DNA of 12,715 bases, taken from contig JAISQX010000212.1 in assembly GCA_031273965.1 (NCBI GenBank), positions 1 to 12,715 on the forward strand. The letters are read 5' to 3'. The translations under genes were made by a program, and so were the position numbers. This document shows positions 7,196-12,715 of the stretch, piece after piece (the stretch's first letter is position 1; every line of letters begins with the position of its first letter). Source of the stretch: Clostridiales bacterium (GTDB lineage: Bacteria; Bacillota; Clostridia; Christensenellales; JAISNN01). The notes under the pieces were generated by a model that was given only the letters and a program-made list of their open reading frames with translations, did no database searches and was not told the DNA's origin.

Positions 7196-8497
7196 ATGGC
7201 AAAGGACACAAAAAACTGGGCTTTTGAAACAAAACAACTACATATCGGTCAGGAATCGCCCGATCCCGCCACGGATGCGAGGTCGGTGCCTATTTATCAG
7301 ACTACTTCGTATGTTTTTAAAAATTCAAAGCATGCGGCGGCGCGTTTTGGGCTTTCCGACGCGGGGAATATTTACGCAAGGCTGACAAATCCGACGCAAG
7401 ACGTATTGGAGAAGCGTGTTGCGGCGCTTGAGAGCGGAGTCGCGGCTTTGGCGGTTGCGTCGGGAGCGGCGGCGGTTGCTTATACCGTTCAAAATCTTGC
7501 GAAAAAAGGCGACAACATCGTATCGGCAAAGACGATTTACGGAGGCTCTTATAACCTTTTTGCGCACACCTTGCCCGATTACGGCGTCGAAACGATATTT
7601 GTGGACCCGGAGGAGGACGACGCGTTTGAGAACGCGATAAACGACAGAACCAAAGCCGTTTTTATAGAATCGTTCGGAAATCCGAATTCTAATATCATAG
7701 ACATAGAGAATTTGGCTTTTATAGCGCACAGACACAAGATACCGTTGGTGGTGGACAATACTTTTGCCACTCCGTATTTGCTCCGACCCATAGAGCACGG
7801 GGCGGATATAGTGATACATTCCGCCACTAAATTTTTGGGCGGACACGGAACGACTCTCGGCGGAATAATAGTAGACGGCGGGAAATTTAATTGGGAGGCA
7901 AGCGGAAAATTCCCTTGGCTTGTAGAACCCAACGAGAGCTATCACGGTCTGTCATTTTATAAGGCGGCCGGCGCGGCGGCTTTTGTCACGGCGATAAGGG
8001 CGATACTCCTAAGGGATACGGGCGCGGCGATTTCTCCGTTCAATGCCTTTTTGCTTTTGCAAGGGATAGAAACGCTTTCGTTGCGCGTTGAAAGGCACGT
8101 TCAAAACACTTTGGAAATACTCGAATTTTTGAAGAGGCACAAAAAAGTCGAAAAGGTCAATCACCCGTCGTTAGAGAGGAAAGGCAGTAAGCAGCGCAAG
8201 CTTTACGAGAAATATTTTCCGAAAGGCGGCGGTTCGATATTTACTTTTGAGGTAGCGGGCGGAGTTAAGGAAGCGCATAAATTTATTGACAGTCTGGAGA
8301 TTTTTTCACTTCTCGCAAACGTCGCGGACGTAAAATCTCTGGTTATACATCCCGCGACGACGACTCACTCACAGCTAAACGAAAGGGAATTGCTTGAGCA
8401 GGGGATAAAGAAGAATACGGTCAGATTGTCGATAGGTACCGAGAACGTCAAAGACCTTATAGCCGACTTAAATCAAGCCTTTGATAAGATAAAATAA
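7196..8497 (+). CDS. metY: O-acetylhomoserine sulfhydrylase
   Basis: The 433-residue product is a PLP enzyme of the Cys/Met metabolism family with the length typical of MetY. It makes homocysteine from O-acetylhomoserine and sulfide in the cytoplasm, the direct-sulfhydrylation route to methionine. The PLP lysine is K212 in SATKFLGGHGTT, and D187 in VVDNTFATP should hold the pyridine nitrogen. The N-terminal ETKQLHIGQ and PIYQTTSYVF are typical of the family, as are the C-terminal SLVIHPATTTHSQL and VRLSIGTE. The start ATG 7196 follows AGAGGTGG. It has its own strong promoter and a cysteine synthase gene 102 bases downstream with no terminator between, so the pair probably forms a sulfide-assimilation operon. 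Cystathionine-type enzymes of the family are shorter (about 380-400), which supports MetY. Confidence 0.95.
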   Translation: MAKDTKNWAFETKQLHIGQESPDPATDARSVPIYQTTSYVFKNSKHAAARFGLSDAGNIYARLTNPTQDVLEKRVAALESGVAALAVASGAAAVAYTVQNLAKKGDNIVSAKTIYGGSYNLFAHTLPDYGVETIFVDPEEDDAFENAINDRTKAVFIESFGNPNSNIIDIENLAFIAHRHKIPLVVDNTFATPYLLRPIEHGADIVIHSATKFLGGHGTTLGGIIVDGGKFNWEASGKFPWLVEPNESYHGLSFYKAAGAAAFVTAIRAILLRDTGAAISPFNAFLLLQGIETLSLRVERHVQNTLEILEFLKRHKKVEKVNHPSLERKGSKQRKLYEKYFPKGGGSIFTFEVAGGVKEAHKFIDSLEIFSLLANVADVKSLVIHPATTTHSQLNERELLEQGIKKNTVRLSIGTENVKDLIADLNQAFDKIK

Positions 8498-8599
8498 AAG
8501 TATGTACGCTTTGACGGCGCTTTTGGTCGGAAACGGCATGCTTAACTAATATAAACATACAAAAAAATACGTATAAAAATAATAATTATGAGGTGAATT

Positions 8600-9529
8600 A
8601 TGGCAAACATAGCAAAAACGGTTACGGATTTGATCGGAAAAACTCCTTTATTGGAGTTGGGAAACTATGGAGGGCAGCAAAAGCTTTGGGCTACAATTCT
8701 TGCTAAGTTGGAGTTGTTCAATCCCGCGGGAAGCGTAAAGGACAGAATAGCAAAGGCTATGATAACCGATGCCGAGCAAAAAGGGCTTTTGAAAAAAGGC
8801 GCGACGATAATCGAACCGACTAGCGGCAATACCGGCATAGGTCTTGCGGCCGTCGCGTCCGCACGCGGTTATAAGCTGATTTTGACGATGCCCGAAACAA
8901 TGAGCGTTGAGCGCAGAAATCTTTTAAAAGCTTACGGCGCCGAGTTAGTATTGACGGAAGGCGCTAAGGGCATGAAAGGCGCTATTATCAAGGCGGGGGA
9001 GTTAAACAAAGAGATACACGGTTCTATAGTTTTGGGGCAATTCGTAAATCCGGCTAATCCGAAGGTGCACAAAGAGACGACGGGACCGGAGATTTGGAAC
9101 GATACGGATGGAAAAATCGATTTCCTTGTCGCCGGTGTAGGCACGGGCGGAACGATAAGCGGAGCCGGAGAATATCTTAAATCAAAAAACCCGAAGATCA
9201 GCGTCATAGCCGTAGAGCCGTTTGACTCTCCGGTATTGTCAAAAGGCGTCGCCGGTTCGCATAAATTACAAGGTATAGGCGCCGGATTTGTTCCCGATAC
9301 ACTGAATACGAAGATTTACGACGAAATCGTCACGGTAAAGAGCGAGGAAGCATTTGCGGCGGCGCGGCTTCTTGCAAAGACGGAAGGAGTTCTCGTGGGA
9401 ATTTCATCGGGCGCGGCGCTTCATGCGGCGACGGAATTGGCGAAAAAAGCCGATAATGCGGGAAAAACGATAGTTGTTATTCTTCCGGACACGGGGGAAA
9501 GATATCTGTCCACTTCGCTATTTGAATGA
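8600..9529 (+). CDS. cysK: Cysteine synthase (O-acetylserine sulfhydrylase)
   Basis: The 309-residue product is a fold-type II PLP enzyme that makes cysteine from O-acetylserine and sulfide. The PLP lysine is K47 in NPAGSVKDRIA, the substrate loop is PTSGNTGIG at 73-81, the phosphate-binding loop GTGGT is at 181-185, and S270 in GISSGAA lies where the pyridine nitrogen is held. The ending LPDTGERYLST is diagnostic for CysK/CysM, and the length matches CysK. ATG 8600 follows GAGGTG. The gene lies directly after metY with no terminator and is followed by a strong one, so metY-cysK is probably one transcript using sulfide for both sulfur amino acids. No serine acetyltransferase gene lies within the window. 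Confidence 0.96.
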   Translation: MANIAKTVTDLIGKTPLLELGNYGGQQKLWATILAKLELFNPAGSVKDRIAKAMITDAEQKGLLKKGATIIEPTSGNTGIGLAAVASARGYKLILTMPETMSVERRNLLKAYGAELVLTEGAKGMKGAIIKAGELNKEIHGSIVLGQFVNPANPKVHKETTGPEIWNDTDGKIDFLVAGVGTGGTISGAGEYLKSKNPKISVIAVEPFDSPVLSKGVAGSHKLQGIGAGFVPDTLNTKIYDEIVTVKSEEAFAAARLLAKTEGVLVGISSGAALHAATELAKKADNAGKTIVVILPDTGERYLSTSLFE

Positions 9530-9597
9530 CCGATTTTGTTTTTATAATAGAGCGAAACGGAGAGATTTTTAAGACCCGAGTATATTGTTGATAAAAC

Positions 9598-9634
9598 GAA
9601 AAGCGCATTTCAAAAAAGAAGGCGCTTTTCTTTT
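9598..9634 (+). terminator. Intrinsic terminator after cysK
   Basis: GAAAAGCGC (9598-9606) pairs perfectly with GCGCTTTTC (9622-9630) around a 15-base loop, and TTTT follows at 9631-9634. It lies about 70 bases after the cysK stop. Confidence 0.85.
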
Positions 9635-9659
9635 GGCGCGCCGACTTTGACGGCGCGCT
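9635..9659. terminator. Second GC-rich hairpin after the cysK terminator
   Basis: GCGCGCCG (9636-9643) pairs perfectly with CGGCGCGC (9651-9658) around the loop ACTTTGA, with an extra G-T pair at 9635/9659. It starts one base after the first terminator's T-run. The downstream tract TATTATTTT is only moderately T-rich, so it may be a backup terminator or insulator protecting the next operon's promoter. Confidence 0.5.
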
Positions 9660-9737
9660 ATTATTTTAGACGCTTTAATTCTTTTGCTAAAAAGATAAAA
9701 AAGTTAAAAAAAATTTTTAATAATACCATAAAAACGC

Positions 9738-9767
9738 TTGACAGTTGAATAAGTATTCAATTATAAT
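9738..9767 (+). promoter_or_regulatory. Sigma-A promoter of the metal-resistance operon
   Basis: TTGACA at 9738-9743 and TATAAT at 9762-9767 both match consensus, with an 18-base spacer. A long A/T-tract region at about 9680-9735 may act as an UP element. Transcription would start near 9774, leaving a leader of about 96 bases. A second TATAAT at 9812-9817 lacks a good -35 sequence. Confidence 0.85.
9745..9760. promoter_or_regulatory. ArsR/CadC-type operator O1 in the promoter spacer
   Basis: TTGAATA-AG-TATTCAA is a perfect 7-2-7 palindrome lying wholly between the -35 and -10 elements. The TGAA..TTCA core is typical of SmtB/CadC-family operators. The regulator encoded just downstream is the obvious ligand, giving autorepression. 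Confidence 0.75.
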
Positions 9768-9775
9768 AATATTGT

Positions 9776-9797
9776 TAATTGAACGATTGCTCAATTA
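9776..9797. promoter_or_regulatory. ArsR/CadC-type operator O2 after the start site
   Basis: TAATTGA at 9776-9782 and TCAATTA at 9791-9797 are perfect arms of a 22-base imperfect palindrome with core TGAACGATTGCTCA, close to ArsR-family sites. Its centre is 34 bases from that of O1, about three helical turns. Two sites on one face could allow cooperative repression. Confidence 0.65.
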
Positions 9798-9869
9798 TCG
9801 AGTGTTTTGCATATAATATACCGTACACGTTTTGAACGGAGGTTATGGGGGACACGGAGGAGAAAGAAT

Positions 9870-10226
9870 ATGAAAGAAAATACGCTGTCATGCGATTGCG
9901 ACGTCATTCACGGAGATATCGTGGAGCATGTCAAAGAAAAAATGCCGGAGAACGAGGAATTTAATCGTCTATCCGTTTTTTTTAAAGTGTTTGGCGACAG
10001 CACGCGGGTAAAAATACTCTGGGCGCTTGACGAGCACGAGATGTGCGTATGCGATCTGGCGGTGTTGCTAAACACGACGAAATCCGCCGTGTCGCATCAG
10101 CTAAGCTACTTAAAGCAGACGCATCTGGTTAGGTTTAGAAAGGAAGGAAAGGTAGTGTTTTATTCCCTTGCGGACGAGCATATAAAAAATATCTTCGAAG
10201 CGGGGAGAGAACATATCAACGAATAA
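9870..10226 (+). CDS. cadC: CadC/SmtB-like metal-sensing repressor (ArsR family)
   Basis: The 118-residue product is a winged-helix ArsR/SmtB repressor. It carries both family metal sites. The alpha-3N site has C59/C61 in MCVCDL plus N-terminal C8/C10, which suits Cd, Pb or Zn. The alpha-5 site has D102, H104, H115 and E118, with the same spacing as SmtB D104/H106/H117/E120. The recognition helix region is TTKSAVSHQLSYLK at 69-82. ATG 9870 is chosen because GGAGGAG lies seven bases upstream; an in-frame TTG at 9807 would run into the leader and has no site. Metal binding should release the protein from O1 and O2. The N-terminal cysteines are spaced CxC rather than the C7/C11 spacing of the plasmid pI258 CadC, so metal preference may differ. 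It is the first gene of the operon. Confidence 0.92.
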   Translation: MKENTLSCDCDVIHGDIVEHVKEKMPENEEFNRLSVFFKVFGDSTRVKILWALDEHEMCVCDLAVLLNTTKSAVSHQLSYLKQTHLVRFRKEGKVVFYSLADEHIKNIFEAGREHINE

Positions 10227-10283
10227 GAGAGAGTTTTTTAGGAAAAAGACAAATAAAAAAATAATAAAATGGAGGAAATAATT

Positions 10284-10508
10284 ATGACAAAAGTAATGGT
10301 TGTAGAAAATTTATCTTGCGCGAATTGCGCGGCGAAAATGGAAAGGGGAATATCAAAGTTGAACGGAGTGAAGAGCTGTTCGCTAAATTTCCTAACGGGT
10401 AAGCTTTACATAGAGGCGGATGAGGATAAAATGGAAATTATATGCAAAGACGCGGAAACGGCCGTTAAAAAAGTTGAACCGGAAGCCGTCTTAAGGATAA
10501 CTAAGTAA
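10284..10508 (+). CDS. Free-standing HMA metallochaperone domain
   Basis: The 74-residue protein is a single heavy-metal-associated domain with the ligands C12 and C15 in LSCANCAAKME. This wording resembles the N-terminal HMA domains of CadA/ZntA pumps more than copper chaperones, which usually read GMxCxxC. ATG 10284 follows TGGAGG with suitable spacing; an in-frame ATG at 10269 overlaps that site and is unlikely to be used. The gene starts 57 bases after the repressor gene without a terminator. The ATPase downstream has no HMA domain, so this small protein probably supplies that missing module in trans, delivering or sensing Zn, Cd or Pb. It could also act as a buffer. Confidence 0.88.
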   Translation: MTKVMVVENLSCANCAAKMERGISKLNGVKSCSLNFLTGKLYIEADEDKMEIICKDAETAVKKVEPEAVLRITK

Positions 10509-10518
10509 GAGGGGAATA

Positions 10519-10574
10519 TTCGGATTTGCACATCAAAAAAAGAACGGGGGAGTTTCGACGTTTGATGTTCCGAA
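10519..10574 (+). promoter_or_regulatory. Long intercistronic stem-loop between HMA gene and cadA
   Basis: TTCGGA (10519-10524) pairs with TCCGAA (10569-10574), and ACATCAAA (10530-10537) pairs with TTTGATGT (10561-10568). This makes 14 Watson-Crick pairs with a single five-base bulge and a 23-base loop. GTCTTTTATTT follows, so it may be a leaky terminator or an mRNA-stabilising 3' structure that lowers ATPase expression relative to the repressor and chaperone. A 48-codon frame without a start codon (10501-10647) also crosses it. Confidence 0.5.
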
Positions 10575-10715
10575 GTCTTTTATTTATGCGATTTCAAAGA
10601 CGGAAACAAAAGATATAAGCCAAACGCCGATAAAAGCGGTATTATAATTTAATAGAAAGTTTTGAAAGGGGTTTTGGGAACAATTTTTCAAAGAGTCCCC
10701 GCAAAAGGATATATC

Positions 10716-12590
10716 ATGAAAAAAAGTATTATAAGAATATTGATAAGCGCCGCGGTTTTTACTTTGGCGTTAATAATCGGTGCCGACGGAGCGACGGGTT
10801 TTTGGCTCTTTCTTGCAGCGGCGCTTGTAATCGGCGGAGACGTATTGTACCGCGCCGTAAAGAATATATTTAAGGGAAAAATCATAGACGAGAATTTTCT
10901 TATGAGTATAGCCGCCGTAGGCGCTTTTTGCATAGGCGAATATCCGGAAGCCGTCGCGGTTATGCTATTTTATCAGGTTGGGGAAATGTTCCAAAATTTC
11001 GCCGTGGATAAATCAAAAAAATCGATAGCCGCGCTTATGAATATACGTCCCGATTACGCAAACCTTTTAAAGGACGGCAAGGTTGAAAGAACCGATCCTA
11101 ACGAGGTAAAAAAGGACGATTTTATACTGATATCGCCGGGCGAAAAGGTGCCGCTTGACGCGGTGGTCACGGAAGGCTGTTCGACTGTGGATACGGCTGC
11201 GCTTACGGGCGAATCCGCGCCGCGGGACGTTTTTGCGGGAAGCGAGATACTCGGCGGCTTTGTGAATATCAACGGCGTCATAACGGCGCGCGTGACGAAA
11301 GAATACGGGGAATCGACGGTTTCAAAAATCCTTGATTTGGTGGAAAACGCAAGCGCAAAAAAGTCAAATTCAGAGAAATTTATCACAAAATTCGCTCGGT
11401 ATTATACTCCGATCGTCGTTATAGCGGCAATAGCTCTCACGGTTGTGCCGACGTTGATTCTCGGTTTTTCCGAGTTTGAAAAATGGCTTTACCGCGCTCT
11501 TTCCTTTTTGGTAGTGTCGTGTCCTTGCGCGCTTGTCATATCCGTTCCAATGAGTTTTTTTGGCGGGATAGGGGGCGCGTCGCGGCAAGGCATATTGATA
11601 AAAGGCGGGAACTATATCGAGGCGTTGGCAAGGATAGAAACGGCGGCGTTTGACAAAACCGGCACCCTGACGAAAGGGATTTTGAAAGTGACGGACGTAA
11701 AAGCCTTAGGCATAGAAAAAAAACGGCTGCTATGGCTTGCCGCTCATGCCGAATATTACTCGAATCACCCCGCCGCGCGTGCGATAAGAGACGAGTATGC
11801 GATTGAAAAAAACGACATGGAGCTTTCCGCAATACATAATACGGAGGAGCTTGCGGGATACGGGGTTCGCGCCGAAGTGGACGGACATATCGTATGTGTC
11901 GGCAATGCGAAGCTTATGGAAAAGGCGGGAGCGGATATTTCCGTGACAAAGGAAATCCTTGACGGAAAAGCCGGCGGAATAGCCGTGCACATATCGGTGG
12001 ACGGCGTATACGCGGGATTTATATCCATATCGGACGAAATAAAAGACGACGCTAAAAGGGCAATTTCCGAAATTAAGGCGGCGGGGGTAAAGCGTATAGT
12101 CATGCTGACGGGCGACGCCGAAAACGAAGCGAGAAAAGTAGCCGAGAATCTTGGGATAGAGGAGTATTATTGCGGTCTATTGCCCGCCGATAAGGTGAGG
12201 ATAACGCAAGAGCTTTCCAAAGATACGTCGTCAAAGGGCAAGCTGGTTTTTGTCGGGGACGGGATAAACGACGCCCCCGTATTGGCGGGGGCGGATGTGG
12301 GAATTGCCATGGGCGCGCTCGGTTCTGACGCGGCTGTCGAAGCCGCCGACATAGTCATAATGACGGACGAACCGTCAAAAGTCGCCGTTGCGATACGGAT
12401 TTCCAAAAAGACCCTTAAGATTGCGCGGCAAAATATCATTTTTGCCTTAGGCGTAAAGCTTGCGGCTCTTTTACTCTCGGCGTTCGGCATAACGGGTATG
12501 TGGCTTGCCGTATTCGCGGACGTCGGAGTAGCCGTGTTGGCTATTTTTAACGCTTTGAGACTGATAACGGGAAAAGACGTGTTCAATTGA
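10716..12590 (+). CDS. cadA: P1B-2 type Zn/Cd/Pb-exporting ATPase lacking an HMA domain
   Basis: The 624-residue product is a heavy-metal P-type ATPase. Motifs in order are actuator TGES at 164-167, membrane metal site CPC at 269-271 (SCPCAL), phosphorylated D313 in DKTGTLT, the nucleotide-domain HP at 351-352 (SNHPAA), and GDGINDAP at 514-521. K581 in the penultimate helix and D602 in the last helix (FADVG) complete the P1B-2 signature for Zn, Cd and Pb. It starts directly with the first membrane helix. Typical CadA pumps carry an N-terminal HMA domain and exceed 700 residues, so that module is absent here and appears as the separate gene upstream. ATG 10716 follows AAAAGGA; a TTG at 10662 in frame is less likely. 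It sits 207 bases after the HMA gene. Confidence 0.96.
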   Translation: MKKSIIRILISAAVFTLALIIGADGATGFWLFLAAALVIGGDVLYRAVKNIFKGKIIDENFLMSIAAVGAFCIGEYPEAVAVMLFYQVGEMFQNFAVDKSKKSIAALMNIRPDYANLLKDGKVERTDPNEVKKDDFILISPGEKVPLDAVVTEGCSTVDTAALTGESAPRDVFAGSEILGGFVNINGVITARVTKEYGESTVSKILDLVENASAKKSNSEKFITKFARYYTPIVVIAAIALTVVPTLILGFSEFEKWLYRALSFLVVSCPCALVISVPMSFFGGIGGASRQGILIKGGNYIEALARIETAAFDKTGTLTKGILKVTDVKALGIEKKRLLWLAAHAEYYSNHPAARAIRDEYAIEKNDMELSAIHNTEELAGYGVRAEVDGHIVCVGNAKLMEKAGADISVTKEILDGKAGGIAVHISVDGVYAGFISISDEIKDDAKRAISEIKAAGVKRIVMLTGDAENEARKVAENLGIEEYYCGLLPADKVRITQELSKDTSSKGKLVFVGDGINDAPVLAGADVGIAMGALGSDAAVEAADIVIMTDEPSKVAVAIRISKKTLKIARQNIIFALGVKLAALLLSAFGITGMWLAVFADVGVAVLAIFNALRLITGKDVFN

Positions 12591-12598
12591 TTTTGGCG

Positions 12599-12626
12599 GA
12601 GCTTGCGCATGAAAACGCGCAAGCTC
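12599..12626. terminator. Strong hairpin after cadA
   Basis: GAGCTTGCGC (12599-12608) pairs perfectly with GCGCAAGCTC (12617-12626) around an eight-base loop, nine bases after the cadA stop. The following tract AGGGTTTGTCTT is a poor T-run, so termination may be partial or factor-aided. If a gene converges from the right, the hairpin lies between the two gene ends. Confidence 0.65.
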
Positions 12627-12665
12627 AGGGTTTGTCTTAAAGACGACGGCGTAATCGCTTGACTT

Positions 12666-12713
12666 TTAAAGCTTTATGACTATGTGTCTTTTTTTGAAGA
12701 TATGTTCAATTCC
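12666..12713 (-). CDS. Possible 3' end of a convergent gene
   Basis: On the - strand the sequence reads GIEHIFKKRHIVIKL and then a TAA stop at 12668-12666. The frame is open to the window edge. Fifteen codons are too few to name a family, but the composition is protein-like and the position opposite the cadA terminator fits a converging gene. It may be chance. Confidence 0.25.
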   Translation of the reverse strand, partial: GIEHIFKKRHIVIKL

Positions 12714-12715
12714 GG

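Noticed and set aside
7325..7945. A 206-codon - strand frame inside metY.
   Set aside because: It lies wholly opposite the strongly supported metY gene and is rich in Arg and Tyr, as expected from reverse reading of its GC-rich codons; no start signal.
10501..10647. A 48-codon frame between the HMA gene and cadA reading FDVPKSFIYAISKTETKDIS near its end.
   Set aside because: It has no ATG, GTG or TTG start and overlaps a long perfect stem-loop, so the structure is the better explanation.
12167..12622. A 151-codon - strand frame over the cadA 3' end.
   Set aside because: It covers the GDGINDAP and last membrane helices of cadA in reverse; low-complexity Ser/Ala/Thr composition and no start signal.
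12659..12686. TTGACT and TATGTG 16 bases apart, a possible promoter pointing right.
   Set aside because: The -10 is poor and the spacing short, and the region may instead be the end of a - strand gene.

Overview
The window looks like chromosomal DNA from a Bacillota bacterium, most likely an uncultured Clostridia-type anaerobe. The evidence is strong purine-rich ribosome binding sites (AGGAG, AGGTG), sigma-A promoters close to consensus, a spoVT gene followed by a SpoVB/YabM-type flippase as in spore-formers, and a CadC-CadA metal operon of Firmicutes type. TAG, TAA and TGA all end genes here, so the standard stop codons apply. Every confident gene is on the + strand. Only a short gene end at the right edge may be on the - strand.

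Positions 1-2600 look like an eroded accessory region. It holds a membrane-anchored SGNH/GDSL hydrolase lacking its first catalytic block, with an in-frame TAG just upstream; an AT-rich acyltransferase-3 membrane protein; about 380 bases of coding-like scraps without a convincing gene; and a lipoprotein with an Ig-like start that breaks off where a sigma-A promoter begins. That promoter drives a family 2 glycoside hydrolase (2610-4409) whose two catalytic glutamates are present.

Positions 4410-7009 hold a long leader with an extended -10 promoter, then spoVT (AbrB-type N-terminus plus GAF-like C-terminus) and a 14-helix MOP-superfamily flippase. The spoVT-flippase order matches spoVT-yabM of Bacillus subtilis, but the next genes differ.

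Positions 7010-9660 are a sulfide-assimilation unit. A perfect-consensus promoter and an AT-rich, repeat-bearing leader precede metY (homocysteine from O-acetylhomoserine and sulfide), then cysK (cysteine from O-acetylserine and sulfide), then an intrinsic terminator and a second GC-rich hairpin.

Positions 9660-12630 are a soft-metal resistance operon: a promoter with one palindromic operator in its spacer and a second just past the predicted start site, a CadC/SmtB-like repressor carrying both family metal sites, a free-standing HMA metallochaperone, a structured 207-base gap, and a P1B-2 Zn/Cd/Pb ATPase with no HMA domain of its own. A strong hairpin follows. The model is that metal binding releases the repressor, the HMA protein carries the ion, and the ATPase exports it.

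I found no CRISPR array, tRNA, rRNA, intact mobile element or clearly new defence system. The most unusual features are the split HMA/ATPase arrangement with a structured gap, the dual operator, the leaders of metY and spoVT, and the decayed left part.
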